A stretch of 64,000 nt of DNA from Urbifossiella limnaea (GTDB taxonomy: Bacteria > Planctomycetota > Planctomycetia > Gemmatales > Gemmataceae): positions 2,774,322 to 2,838,321 of the forward strand of contig NZ_CP036273.1 of NCBI RefSeq assembly GCF_007747215.1. The letters run 5' to 3'. Below, piece after piece: positions 18,109 to 26,306 of this stretch (position 1 is its first letter; the number at the start of each line of letters is the position of its first letter). The notes below the pieces were generated by a model that ran no database searches, was not told the origin of the DNA, and saw nothing but the letters and a program-made list of their open reading frames with translations. The position numbers and the translations under genes are program-made.

Positions 18109-18947
18109 TATGCGAGCCGGAACAGCAGGCGGGCGTTCTCCTCGAACACGCAGTCGTGGAACTTGGCCGGTACCGCGTCGCGGACGAAGTCGCGGTACGC
18201 GGGCATCGGCGCCAGCGGCCAGTCGGTGCCGTACAGGAAGCGGTTCGGCCGCTCCGCGTACTTCATCCCGCGCCGCACCTCGCGCACCAGGTCTGCGGCC
18301 AGCGCCTTCGCCTCTTCGGAGCTCAGCACCCCGTCGTCGCCGACCAGCAGCCCCGACAGGTCGGCCCACACGTTTATGTTCTTGTAGATGACTTCCGCCG
18401 CGTCGGTCACCCACGGGTTGCCGAGGTGACAGATCACGAACCGCACGTCCGGGTGATCGACCGCCACCTCGTCGACGCCGAGCGGGTGGGCGAACCGCAG
18501 CTTGGCCATCGGGGAGTACGTGTCGCCGCAGTGAAACATGACCGGCACCCGGTAGCGGGCGGCGAGCTCGTAGTAGCGACGGTAGTGGGGGTGCGCCGGC
18601 TCGTAGTGCAGGTAGCCGAGGTAGCACTTCAGTGCGACGACGCGGCCGGCGGCGAGTACGTCCGCGCAGCGGTCGAAGTGGGCGTCGTCGGTGCGCGTGG
18701 GGTCGCAGGCGCCGATGGCCTTCAGGCCGGGGACGAGGGCCGCAATGTCGAGCGTCTTGTTCACCCCGAGCGGGTCGTCGTCGCCGGCGGCCCACTGGCC
18801 CATCGCCAGTGCGTGGGTGACGCCGGCCGTCTGCATCTGCGCCCGCAGCTCGGCGGCGATGGTTTCGGGGGCGAGCTTCAGCAGCGGCGACAGCGGCCCC
18901 ACCCCGGGCAGGTTCGGCGGGACCGCGTGGATGTGAACGTCGATCAT
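18108..18947 (-). CDS. Amidohydrolase (TIM-barrel metal-dependent hydrolase)
   Basis: 279-residue amidohydrolase-2 type barrel. The metal-binding start is MIDVHIHAVPPN (His5, His7). Later ligands are suggested by MFHCGDTYSP, FVICHLGNPW and the C-terminal FLYGTDWPLAPMP, where the Asp is the usual final catalytic residue. Relatives include decarboxylases and hydrolases such as the ACMSD / o-pyrocatechuate family; the substrate cannot be named here. It has no signal peptide, so it is cytoplasmic. It is not in an obvious operon: a small anchored protein follows after 54 bp in the upstream direction. Its stop codon coincides with the arm of the inverted repeat at 18013-18108. Confidence 0.88.
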   Translation of the reverse strand: MIDVHIHAVPPNLPGVGPLSPLLKLAPETIAAELRAQMQTAGVTHALAMGQWAAGDDDPLGVNKTLDIAALVPGLKAIGACDPTRTDDAHFDRCADVLAAGRVVALKCYLGYLHYEPAHPHYRRYYELAARYRVPVMFHCGDTYSPMAKLRFAHPLGVDEVAVDHPDVRFVICHLGNPWVTDAAEVIYKNINVWADLSGLLVGDDGVLSSEEAKALAADLVREVRRGMKYAERPNRFLYGTDWPLAPMPAYRDFVRDAVPAKFHDCVFEENARLLFRLA

Positions 18948-19001
18948 CGGGTGGCCCGTGGTGCGGGTCCGGTCCCGATCATGCTATGGGTGGTCGGGCG
19001 G

Positions 19002-19517
19002 TCAGGGCATCTTCGGCGCCACGCCCGCGGCCGGCACCACGCCCGGCGCCGGGGCCCCTGCGCGGAACTGTGTCATGTCGTGGCGACGAATCACGACGCC
19101 GGTGCCGTTCGGCCCCGGCCCCATCGTGTACACGCCGAACTTGCCCGTGCTCGTCTCCGCGAGGTACAGCGCGGACTGGCCCTGCGTGATGTACCCGGTG
19201 GTCATCAGGAAGTGCACGTCCTGCAGCGCCTGAATCTCGTACTCGCTCCGCAGATCCACCTCGGCCCAGCCGACGATCTTGCCGGCGGTGCGGTCCACCA
19301 CGGTGCCGAGCAGCTTGCCGGCCTTGTAGTCGAGGAGCCAGACGCCGTCGGTCTGGATGCGCGGGTTGACCGACACCGCGCCGGTGGCCATGATGGTGTC
19401 GCCGTGCCGGTCGTTGGACGCGGCCCCGGCCGGCCGCGGCTGGCCGAGGTAGAACGCCGCCGCGACCACGCCCAGTGCCACGCCGGCCGCCGCGTACCCG
19501 ATCCGCCCCGCCTGCAT
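19002..19517 (-). CDS. Membrane-anchored or secreted protein, function unknown
   Basis: 171 residues beginning MQAGRIGYAAAGVALGVVAAAFYLG, one hydrophobic segment that is either a signal peptide or an anchor. The rest is soluble and beta-rich in appearance (DGVWLLDYKAGKLLGTVVDRT...), with a Pro/Ala/Gly tail. The repeated idea 'value retrieved, logged and compared' seen in related planctomycete proteins of this layout cannot be shown here, so no function is proposed. I know similar small proteins only as conserved planctomycete hypotheticals. The start at 19517 was chosen at the hydrophobic segment. It is divergent from the EEP-fold gene, 87 bp apart. Confidence 0.7.
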   Translation of the reverse strand: MQAGRIGYAAAGVALGVVAAAFYLGQPRPAGAASNDRHGDTIMATGAVSVNPRIQTDGVWLLDYKAGKLLGTVVDRTAGKIVGWAEVDLRSEYEIQALQDVHFLMTTGYITQGQSALYLAETSTGKFGVYTMGPGPNGTGVVIRRHDMTQFRAGAPAPGVVPAAGVAPKMP

Positions 19518-19604
19518 GGCCGCCCCTCCCGGGTGCGCCCCGACCCCGGGGCTCGGTCGGGTCATATCATCGCCACTAACCCTGTCCAGCCGAATCGGTG
19601 CCGC

Positions 19605-20750
19605 GTGAGCCGCAGACGCAACCAGAAGGCCGCCGAGGCCGCGTTCCGCACGTTTCTGGGCCTCCCCACCGCCGGCAAGGTCGTCGTCGTGGTCCTCGCC
19701 CTCGTCGTCGGCGCGGTCGCGCTCGTCGTGTACTCGCGCCGCGGCGGACCGTCGGCGGAGCCGCCGTCGACGCCGGCGGCAGTCGCGCCGGGCGCCGTGG
19801 CCTTCATGTTCTGGAACGTCGAGAACCTGTTCGACGACCGCGACGACCGCCGCAACAGCATCGACGAGCCCTACGACAACTGGTTCGCCGAGGACGCCGC
19901 CGCGCGCAGGCTGAAGTTCGACCGCCTCGCCGAGATCATCCTGAAGCAGAACGGCGGCAACGGCCCCGACGTGCTCGCCTGCGTCGAGGTGGAGAGCGTT
20001 CGCGCCGCGGAGTTGCTGCGCGACGCGCTCAACGAGAAGCTGCCGGCCGGGGCCGCGAAGTACGAGCACGTCGCCATGAAGGAACTGGCCGCGAACGCCG
20101 GCCGGTTCATGGCGCCTTGTGTGATCTCGAAGCTGCCGCTGGAGCGCACGAAGTTACTCGGCACGCACAACCTCCGCGTCCTGGAGACGCACGTCGTCGC
20201 CAACGGGGCGGACCTGACGCTCATCGCCTCGCACTGGACCTCGCAGCTGTCCGACGACGGCACGCACAAGGGGAGCGGCCGCAACAAGTACGCCAGCGTC
20301 ATCCGCGAGCGCTACGAGCGCGACCTGACGACGAAGCCGGACGTGGACTTCCTGGTGTGTGGCGATTTCAACGACGACCCCGAATCGGACGCGGTCGCCA
20401 ACGTACTCGGCGTCACCGCCGACCGCGCGGCGGTGGCCGCGGCGGCGCGGCAGGCGAAGCTGTTCGGGCTGTTGTCGGGGAAGCCGCTGGACCGGTTCAG
20501 CACCATCTATTACGACCGCGACCGCAAGGCGTCGATCTTCGACCAGGTCGCCGTGTCGCCGGGGCTGCTGGACGCGGTGGGGTGGGGTTGCGACCCGGAC
20601 TCGGTCGCCGTGCCCACGGCCGGGATGAGCCGGGCGGGAACCGTGGCACGGCGGCCGTGGCGGTTCGGCGACAAGAACGACAAGGCGGTACAGCGCGGCT
20701 ACGCCGACCACTTCCCCGTGACGGTGACCTTGAAGCTCCTGGAGCAGTAA
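19605..20750 (+). CDS. Membrane-anchored endonuclease/exonuclease/phosphatase-fold protein
   Basis: 381 residues, GTG start. A transmembrane helix (about residues 24-44, GKVVVVVLALVVGAVALVVY) anchors an EEP domain on the outer side. EEP motifs are MFWNVENLFDD near residue 70 (Asn and Glu that bind metal), CVEVESV, LIASHWTS, VCGDFNDDPESDAV and the final YADHFPVTV, where Asp-His form the catalytic pair. This fold hydrolyses phosphodiesters in DNA, RNA or lipids; anchoring suggests extracytoplasmic nuclease or phosphatase action (inference). It sits between divergent and convergent neighbours with no operon partner. A GTG was preferred because a long upstream extension is not protein-like. Confidence 0.88.
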   Translation: MSRRRNQKAAEAAFRTFLGLPTAGKVVVVVLALVVGAVALVVYSRRGGPSAEPPSTPAAVAPGAVAFMFWNVENLFDDRDDRRNSIDEPYDNWFAEDAAARRLKFDRLAEIILKQNGGNGPDVLACVEVESVRAAELLRDALNEKLPAGAAKYEHVAMKELAANAGRFMAPCVISKLPLERTKLLGTHNLRVLETHVVANGADLTLIASHWTSQLSDDGTHKGSGRNKYASVIRERYERDLTTKPDVDFLVCGDFNDDPESDAVANVLGVTADRAAVAAAARQAKLFGLLSGKPLDRFSTIYYDRDRKASIFDQVAVSPGLLDAVGWGCDPDSVAVPTAGMSRAGTVARRPWRFGDKNDKAVQRGYADHFPVTVTLKLLEQ

Positions 20751-20775
20751 TTCGTCAACGCGATCGGCGACGCTC

Positions 20776-22203
20776 TCACCGCCCCATCATCTTCCACACC
20801 ACGACGGCTGTGACCGCGGCGAGGACCGCCGACACGAGAGCCACGAGCCACCCCGGCACTTCGCGGCGCGGCTCGTCCTCCTCCTCGTCCAACTGCTCCA
20901 CGACCGGGGCCGGGGCCGGGGCTGGCGGAGGAATTTTCACCACCTCGGGCGTCGGTGGCGTTGGCGGTACGGGGGCCGACTCGGCGACGGACGGCTGATC
21001 CATCGGCACCTGCCGCGGCCGTCGCTTCGGCAACTTCACGCCCGGGCCGGGGGGTGACACCGTATCGGCCGAGGCCACGCTCCCCGTCTCGGACTTGTCC
21101 GACTTGCTCAGAACCGGCACGGTGCCGCTCATCCGCACCTTTGCCGACTCGGGGGTGAACTTCGTCAACGGCCACAGCGCGGCGGCCACGTCGGCGGCCG
21201 ACTGCGGGCGGTCCTCAGGCTTCTTCGCCAGGAGCCGGGTGATGAGTCGGGCCAAATCGTCGGGCACGTCCGGCCGGATGGCCTGGATCGGCGGCGGCGC
21301 GTCGAGCTGGTGCTGGAGGAGCTTCTCGATCGGGCTGCCGACGGGGAACGGCGGCTTCCCCGTCAGCAGGAAGTAGAACGCCCCGCCGAGGGCGTACAGG
21401 TCGGCCCGGTGGTCCGCCAGGCTGCTGTTCTTCGCCTGCTCGGGCGACATGTAATCCGGCGTGCCGACCACGGTGCCCGCCCGCGTCAGGTCGCCGGCCA
21501 TCTCGTCGTCGAGGCCCACGTTGCGGACGAGGCCCATGTCGAGGAGCTTCACCACCGCCGGTTCGGTCGCGTCCGGGTGGTGCCGCTCCCCGGCCACGAC
21601 CAGATTCCCCGGCTTGATGTCGCGGTGAACGAACCCCTGTGCGTGGGCGTGGGCCAACCCCAGCGCCGCCTGCCGGAGGTACTCGCACGCCTCGGGCACC
21701 GGCAGCACGCCGTAGGTGCGCACGAGCCGGGCCAGGTCGATGCCGTCCACGAACTCCAGCGCCAGGTACACCTTCCCCCCCGCCTCGCCGCCCTCGTAGG
21801 CGGCGGCGATGTTGGGGTGCCGCAGGCTCAGGGCGGCGCGCACCTCGCGCTCGTACCGCCCGCGGATGACCGGGTTCGCCAGGAGCTGCGGCCGAACGAC
21901 CTTCAGCGCCGCGATGCGGCCGGTGCGGGTGTCGCGGGCCTTGTACACCTTCCCCATGCCGCCCTCGCCGAGCTTGTCCAGCACGACGAACGGGCCGACG
22001 ATCAGGTCGGCGGCCTTGCCGTGGATCACCTTGCGGAGCTGGTAGACGGGCACGAGGTTGCGTTCGACGACGTGCTTGAGTGCGCCCTGGGTGTCGTCGC
22101 CGAACGGCGCGACGGCGCGGGCCAGTGCCTCGACCGCGGCAGGGGCGAACAGGCCGCTGTCGCGGACGGCTTCGACCAGGGATTCCGCAGACGCGATCAC
22201 CAT
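20776..22203 (-). CDS. Ser/Thr protein kinase with C-terminal membrane anchor
   Basis: 475-residue Hanks-type kinase. The glycine loop LGEGGMGKVYKA precedes Lys101 (AALKVV), the catalytic loop is VHRDIKPGN (193-201) and the metal motif is LLDMGLV, i.e. DMG instead of DFG, which is common in planctomycete kinases. GTPDYMSPEQ forms the activation-segment end. A ~70-residue N-terminal extension and a Pro-rich linker (about 380-440) flank the kinase domain. The final helix (about 452-472, WLVALVSAVLAAVTAVVVWKM) anchors it to the membrane with a cytoplasmic kinase. There is no sensor domain beyond it. A TAGAAT box (22263-22258, minus strand) lies 55 bp upstream. Confidence 0.93.
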   Translation of the reverse strand: MVIASAESLVEAVRDSGLFAPAAVEALARAVAPFGDDTQGALKHVVERNLVPVYQLRKVIHGKAADLIVGPFVVLDKLGEGGMGKVYKARDTRTGRIAALKVVRPQLLANPVIRGRYEREVRAALSLRHPNIAAAYEGGEAGGKVYLALEFVDGIDLARLVRTYGVLPVPEACEYLRQAALGLAHAHAQGFVHRDIKPGNLVVAGERHHPDATEPAVVKLLDMGLVRNVGLDDEMAGDLTRAGTVVGTPDYMSPEQAKNSSLADHRADLYALGGAFYFLLTGKPPFPVGSPIEKLLQHQLDAPPPIQAIRPDVPDDLARLITRLLAKKPEDRPQSAADVAAALWPLTKFTPESAKVRMSGTVPVLSKSDKSETGSVASADTVSPPGPGVKLPKRRPRQVPMDQPSVAESAPVPPTPPTPEVVKIPPPAPAPAPVVEQLDEEEDEPRREVPGWLVALVSAVLAAVTAVVVWKMMGR

Positions 22204-22257
22204 TCGGCCTGACGGTGTGAGGCGGGCCGGCTGAGCAGGTCAGGCGAGATACCCTGA

Positions 22258-22263
22258 ATTCTA
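22258..22263 (-). promoter_or_regulatory. Candidate -10 box of the Ser/Thr kinase gene
   Basis: TAGAAT on the minus strand, 5/6 to TATAAT, 55 bp before the start codon at 22203. No good -35 is seen. The same hexamer precedes three plus-strand genes in this window. Confidence 0.3.
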
Positions 22264-22465
22264 GCTCGTCGTCTCAGACCGGCAGAGGGGAATTCGCCCT
22301 CCGACAGTCCGAATTTGTCGGTCAAAGCGGCAGACCCGACGCAGCCCCCGCCGCCCGGCGGGGCCGTCTTACCGGCGCGACTCGACCCCGAGCCGGTACT
22401 GGGTGCCCGTTCAGACTGGAACCGGCGGGTCCGCCAGCCGATGATGGGAGGCAGGAGGAGCCGCG

Positions 22466-22615
22466 ATGAACACCCACGACAAGCCGGACGCCCCGCAGAC
22501 CATGCCGGAGTACGGCACCGCCGACAGCATCCTGTTCCAGGCCTGGCTTGTACTGTTCCTGATGTGCGTGTGCGTCGGGCTGGCCAACTACCTGCTGATG
22601 AACGCCCCGAAGTAG
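22466..22615 (+). CDS. 49-residue single-span membrane peptide
   Basis: ATG 22466 with a strong Shine-Dalgarno sequence (ggaggcaggaggag) and TAG 22613-22615. The 49-residue product has a polar N-terminus (MNTHDKPDAPQTMPEYG), one hydrophobic helix with two Cys (about residues 25-44, FQAWLVLFLMCVCVGLANYLL) and a short MNAPK end. The excellent ribosome-binding site is the main evidence for a real gene. Function unknown. It ends 6 bp from the convergent CBS-domain gene, so it is an independent unit. It is the second small membrane peptide in the window (see 10100-10210), but the two sequences are not alike beyond being single-span. Confidence 0.65.
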   Translation: MNTHDKPDAPQTMPEYGTADSILFQAWLVLFLMCVCVGLANYLLMNAPK

Positions 22616-22621
22616 CCCGCC

Positions 22622-23029
22622 TCAGCCCAACTTGCGGATCACGTCCGCCGGCGTGATGACCCCCACCAGCACGCCGGCCGCGTCCACCACGAACAGGTGC
22701 TTCACGCTCAGCGCTACCAGCTGGGCCACCACCGACGCGGCCGGCGTGTCGGGTCGCACCGAGAACACCGTCGGCGTCATCACGCTGTCAACCGGCGTGC
22801 GGACGTGTTCCACCCCTTCGGCCAGTCCGCAGGCGTGAATGAGCAGGTCCGACTTGGTGACGACGCCGACCGGCCGTCCGGCGGCGTCGAGCACCGCGGC
22901 CGCGCCGAACCCGCGGGAGGCGAAGAAGGCCGCGGCCTCGTTGACGGTCGCGGACCCGTGGATGGACACCGGGCCGGCGGTCATCAGGTCGGCCGCGGTG
23001 TCGGCGAGCAGGGTGAGCGGGGCGGCCAT
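22622..23029 (-). CDS. CBS-domain pair protein
   Basis: 135-residue stand-alone pair of CBS domains. The first repeat runs from about residue 12 (DLMTAGPVSIHGSATVNEAA) through FGAAAVLDAAGRPVGVVTKSDLL; the second starts DSVMTPTVFSVRPD and ends LFVVDAAGVLVGVITPADVIRK. Such pairs bind adenine nucleotides and act as energy or signal sensors for partner proteins. The partner is unknown here. There is no signal peptide. The start at 23029 (MAAPLTLL) removes an upstream open stretch with no similarity to the family. It is convergent with the 49-residue peptide gene. Confidence 0.9.
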   Translation of the reverse strand: MAAPLTLLADTAADLMTAGPVSIHGSATVNEAAAFFASRGFGAAAVLDAAGRPVGVVTKSDLLIHACGLAEGVEHVRTPVDSVMTPTVFSVRPDTPAASVVAQLVALSVKHLFVVDAAGVLVGVITPADVIRKLG

Positions 23030-23130
23030 CGTGTTCACTCGGGTGGGGGGTGATACGGTCACAGTCACAGACCGCGGGCCGGGTGTCAAGCGGTGAGTGG
23101 TTCCCCGTCGCGTTCGTCCCCGCCGGGGGG

Positions 23131-23136
23131 TAGAAT
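23131..23136 (+). promoter_or_regulatory. Candidate -10 box giving a near-leaderless mRNA
   Basis: TAGAAT within GGTAGAATC, only 9 bp before the ATG at 23146. If real, transcription would start at or next to the start codon. The same 9-mer occurs at 33606-33614 and 45493-45501. Confidence 0.35.
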
Positions 23137-23145
23137 CCCACTACC

Positions 23146-24483
23146 ATGTCACCCGACGAGCTCCCGTTCCTCGACGCGATCCTCGCCCGGCCCGGCGACG
23201 ACGCGCCGCGGCTCGTCTACGCCGACTTCCTCGCCGACACCGGCACACCCGCCGACGCCGCCCGCGCCGACCTGATCCGCGTGCAGCTCGCGCTGGCGCG
23301 GATGCCCGACGACCACCCGCGGCGGCCGGCCCTGAAGGACCAACAGACCGACCTCCTCGCTCGTCATCAGGCCGCGTGGACGGAGCCGCTACGCGGCCTG
23401 GTCGGCGGTGTCGAGTTCCGCCGCGGCTTGCCCGATTCGGTTTCCGTGGATGCCGGCGTGTTCGCCGCCCGTGGCGAGGAACTAATCGCCCGGACACGAA
23501 CGCCCTCAGGCCGGTCGTACCTCCGCCGCGTCCACCTCCTCGACCCCGCCCGTGTGCTGCCGCGGCTGCTGGCCTGCCCGGCGCTGGCGCAGTTGGAAGA
23601 AATCAGCTTCGCCGGCGGCGAACTGGGCAACGCCGGCGCCGAGCAACTGGCCCGCGGCCCGCGCCTGCCGCGCCTCCGCGGCCTCGACCTGTCGTTCAAC
23701 GGGCTCGACGACACCGGCGTCCGCGGGCTGGCGCGGTCACCGGTGTTCGCCGGCCTGCAGCGGCTGTCGCTAAACGACAACGGCCAGGTCACCTGGGACG
23801 GCGTGACGGCGCTCGCCGACTCGCCGCACCTCCAGGGGCTCACCGATCTCGACCTCGGCGGCAACGACGTGAACGACGCCGGCGTGCGGGCGCTGGTTGC
23901 AAGTTGCACGCTGGCCCGGCTCAGCGCCCTGCGGTTGGCCGGGAACCACGTCGGAGACGGCGGCGCGGCGGCGCTGGCGGGCTCCGACCTGTTCCGGCGA
24001 ATGCTGGCGCGGGACGGCCGCGTCGATTTTCGGGCGAACGCCGTCGGCCCGGCGGGGGCGGAGGCACTGGCCGCGTGTCCCGACCTGCTGAAGGCGACGG
24101 CCATCGACCTCGACAAGAATTACCTCGGCGACCGTGGTGCGGCAGTTCTCGTGGCCTCATCCGGAGCGGCGCGGCTGAAGCGGCTGCGGCTGTCGCGGAA
24201 CCAGATCACCGACGCCGGCGCCTTCGTCCTGGCCGACGCCGTGGCGCGGGGGCTTCCCGGACTCCAGGCGATCGACGTGAGCGGCAACCGGCTGACGTGG
24301 CGCGGGGTGAACGCCGTCCGCGACGCGGCCGTGGCCCGCGGCGTCATTCCGGACGTGACCGGTAATCCGGTGGACGGCTCGGGGCCGATGGCGGCGCTGG
24401 ACCACGACGCCCCGAACCCCGACGCCGGCAACGTGGACGAACTCCGGCGCCGCGTCGCGTTCCCGGCACGCCGCGAGCGTTAG
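23146..24483 (+). CDS. TIGR02996-domain leucine-rich-repeat protein
   Basis: 445-residue cytoplasmic protein. Residues 1-55 carry the Gemmata-type 'repeat-companion' domain (TIGR02996): FLDAILARPGDDAPRLVYADFLADTG followed by ARADLIRVQLALAR. The rest contains leucine-rich repeats of the ribonuclease-inhibitor type, e.g. LRGLDLSFNGLDDTGVRGLA, LTDLDLGGNDVNDAGVRALV and LKRLRLSRNQITDAGAFVLA, giving about eight repeats. This domain pair is greatly expanded in Gemmataceae and its role is unknown, presumably protein-protein contact. There is no enzymatic motif. A -10-like box lies only 9 bp upstream of the ATG. It ends with a 4-bp overlap with the convergent GT87-like gene. Confidence 0.9.
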   Translation: MSPDELPFLDAILARPGDDAPRLVYADFLADTGTPADAARADLIRVQLALARMPDDHPRRPALKDQQTDLLARHQAAWTEPLRGLVGGVEFRRGLPDSVSVDAGVFAARGEELIARTRTPSGRSYLRRVHLLDPARVLPRLLACPALAQLEEISFAGGELGNAGAEQLARGPRLPRLRGLDLSFNGLDDTGVRGLARSPVFAGLQRLSLNDNGQVTWDGVTALADSPHLQGLTDLDLGGNDVNDAGVRALVASCTLARLSALRLAGNHVGDGGAAALAGSDLFRRMLARDGRVDFRANAVGPAGAEALAACPDLLKATAIDLDKNYLGDRGAAVLVASSGAARLKRLRLSRNQITDAGAFVLADAVARGLPGLQAIDVSGNRLTWRGVNAVRDAAVARGVIPDVTGNPVDGSGPMAALDHDAPNPDAGNVDELRRRVAFPARRER

Positions 24484-25859
24484 CCGGTCGCCCCGCGCGT
24501 CGCCCGCCACTCGTCGTACACCAGCCCCGCCGCCAGCCCGAGCCACAGCGCCGCCCGCACCCAGATCATCGCGGCGGCCAGCACGTCGAGCACGTCCTGA
24601 CTCTGGACGGTGTTCCACAGGATCCAGAACAGCACGGGGAAGTTGAAGTAGTTGACCGCGTCCAGCAGTACGGCCGCGACGCCGACCCACCGCCGCCGCG
24701 GGGCCAGCGGCGCCAGCAGCGGCAGGAACCACACGATCCACTGCGGCGACCAGAACACCGCCAGGACCACGAACACCACGAGGACCACGCCGCACCGCCG
24801 CAGGAGGCCCGGCAGCCCCGCCGGGCGTGTGGCCGCTGCCAACAGCACCGCCGCCGCCAGGACGGCGAGCCGCACGTTGCTCTGCTCCTTTTGGGCCAGC
24901 CACTCGGGCAGCACCGCCCCGTACAGCGTCCAGCTCTTCTCCACGTAGTCCCGCGACAGCTGCACCCGGATCGGCCCCTCGGTCGACTCCCGCCCGAGCG
25001 TTGCGACCGATACGCCCATCGCGGCGAGGCCGACGCCCCCGAACGCCACCGCCCACACGACCCCGCGGCGGACGCCGAGGTGGCGCAGAATCACCGGGGC
25101 CAGCAGGACCGGGTACACCTTCAGTAGCGCCGCCACGGCGAAGGCCGCGCCGCTCCAGCCGTCGCACCGCCGCGCGAGTAGCGCGAACCCGGCGGCGGTG
25201 AGCATCGCGGGGAGGATGTCGAAGCGGTTCAGCGAGAAGAACACCGCCCCCGGCAACACGCACAGCCACGCCCACGGCCGCGGGTCGCCCGGCTCGTAGC
25301 CCCGGCGCAGGATCAGGATTAATGCCACCAGGCTAGCCGTCATCACGACGACGATCGCCACCACGCCGTCGTGGAGAACCGACCACGTGGCGCGCTCCGA
25401 TTCGTCGCGCGGGTGGTGGAAGCCGATGCCGAACTGCTGCCCGTCGGCGACGGCGGGCGGCAGCAGGTTCGGGTCGCGCGGCCGGTGCAGGAAGCCGAGG
25501 CGGAACAGGGCGAGCGTCGGCGTCGGGTATTCGAGGTAGTAGCGGTCGGCGAGCGGCTGCTCGTAGCCGTCGAGGTACGGTGCGAAGTCGCGGGTGTCGT
25601 CCACGCCCTCGGGCTCGTCCATCCGGCCGGGAAGGCGACCGGCGTGCGCGTTCGCCCCCCGGAGGGCCAGGGCCGTCAGGTCGGACTCGTCGTAGACCAG
25701 CCACTTGATCTCGAACGGGATCGCCTCCCGCGCCGCGACGGCGTCGGGCCGCATGAGTACGAGCACGGCAAGGCACCACACGACCGGCACCGCGGCGAGC
25801 GCGGGGGTTACCCAGCGCCGGCTTGTCGGGGCGGGGGGCGGGGCGTAAGTTGCACTCAT
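24480..25859 (-). CDS. GT87-like (DUF2029) integral membrane glycosyltransferase
   Basis: 459-residue polytopic protein with about ten hydrophobic helices. An acidic outer loop after the first helix carries VYDESDLTALALRG, and later loops include FNRFDILPAML, LLKVYPVLLAPVIL and WSPQWIVWFLPLLAPL. This architecture matches the mannosyl/polyprenyl-phosphate-dependent GT-C families, here the DUF2029/GT87 type, that add sugars outside the cell. The donor and acceptor are unknown. The start at 25859 is the first Met before recognisable sequence. It converges on and overlaps the LRR gene by 4 bp, so any readthrough would give antisense RNA. Confidence 0.78.
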   Translation of the reverse strand: MSATYAPPPAPTSRRWVTPALAAVPVVWCLAVLVLMRPDAVAAREAIPFEIKWLVYDESDLTALALRGANAHAGRLPGRMDEPEGVDDTRDFAPYLDGYEQPLADRYYLEYPTPTLALFRLGFLHRPRDPNLLPPAVADGQQFGIGFHHPRDESERATWSVLHDGVVAIVVVMTASLVALILILRRGYEPGDPRPWAWLCVLPGAVFFSLNRFDILPAMLTAAGFALLARRCDGWSGAAFAVAALLKVYPVLLAPVILRHLGVRRGVVWAVAFGGVGLAAMGVSVATLGRESTEGPIRVQLSRDYVEKSWTLYGAVLPEWLAQKEQSNVRLAVLAAAVLLAAATRPAGLPGLLRRCGVVLVVFVVLAVFWSPQWIVWFLPLLAPLAPRRRWVGVAAVLLDAVNYFNFPVLFWILWNTVQSQDVLDVLAAAMIWVRAALWLGLAAGLVYDEWRATRGATG

Positions 25860-25896
25860 TCGGTTCCAACCGGGCGCGTGAGCGGAGGGCTGTTGT

Positions 25897-26073
25897 ATGG
25901 CCGTGGAGCGGCAGATCGAACTGGGCCGGCGGTACCACCGGAAGAAGAAGATGGCCAAGCTGAAGGCCAAGCTGGAGACCACGAGCGGCGCCGACCGCGA
26001 CAAGGTGCTGTACAAGATCCACCGCCTCAGCCCGTGGTGGACCGAGCCGGCCAAGGACGACGCCAAGAAGTGA
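25897..26073 (+). CDS. Small basic protein, DUF6800-like
   Basis: 58 residues, ATG 25897, TGA 26071-26073. The sequence MAVERQIELGRRYHRKKK ... LETTSGADRDKVLYKIHRLSPWW ... KK is strongly charged and helical, with the 'ERQxELGRRYxRxKK ... KLKAKL ... KxLYKIxRLSPWW' layout that I recall for a planctomycete-specific family (DUF6800). It may bind nucleic acid or a complex through its basic face (inference). It lies 37 bp from the divergent GT87-like gene. A repeat-rich spacer with two perfect 35-bp direct repeats follows. Confidence 0.8.
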   Translation: MAVERQIELGRRYHRKKKMAKLKAKLETTSGADRDKVLYKIHRLSPWWTEPAKDDAKK

Positions 26074-26098
26074 CGTGAACCGGGTTCCCGTAGCTCAC

Positions 26099-26155
26099 TT
26101 CCGTGCCGCTGGGGTGGGGCCGGCGGGAAAGTGGCCCCACCCCAGCGGCACGGAA
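26099..26155. repeat. Perfect 23-bp inverted repeat
   Basis: Arms 26099-26121 and 26133-26155 are exact complements (ttccgtgccgctggggtggg... / ...cccaccccagcggcacggaa) with an 11-nt loop. The right arm overlaps the first copy of the 35-bp direct repeat. It is the first of two hairpins in the gap after the DUF6800-like gene. Confidence 0.85.
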
Positions 26156-26251
26156 CTTGTCTGCCGCAAGCCGGTTGACCCGCGGTGTTCAGCGTCGCCG
26201 CGTGGGTGCGGATCCCGCGGCACGGAACTTGTCTGCCGCAAGCCGGTTGAC
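26145..26251. repeat. Pair of perfect 35-bp direct repeats
   Basis: Copies at 26145-26179 and 26217-26251 are identical and begin GCGGCACGGAACTTGTCTGC and end GCCGGTTGAC, separated by 37 bp of unlike sequence. The gap between the DUF6800-like gene and the DUF6263-like gene holds these plus two hairpins. There is no coding potential. Confidence 0.9.
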
Positions 26252-26256
26252 GTGGA

Positions 26257-26294
26257 AGTGGCGAGCGACCCGCTCACGCGGGCCGCTCGCCACT
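26257..26294. repeat. Hairpin of the GCGAGCGGCCCGCGTGAGC word family
   Basis: Stem 26257-26273 / 26278-26294 (17 bp, one mismatch; loop tcac) carrying the word GCGAGCG(a/g)CCCGC. The same word forms the arms of the element at 63514-63591. It lies 12 bp from the stop codon of the convergent DUF6263-like gene, so it can act as its terminator. Confidence 0.8.
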
Positions 26295-26306
26295 CGCGAT
26301 GCCGCC

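Noticed and set aside
26145-26251. CRISPR-like repeat-spacer-repeat
   Set aside because: Only two copies, no cas genes in the window, and one copy is part of a hairpin arm.
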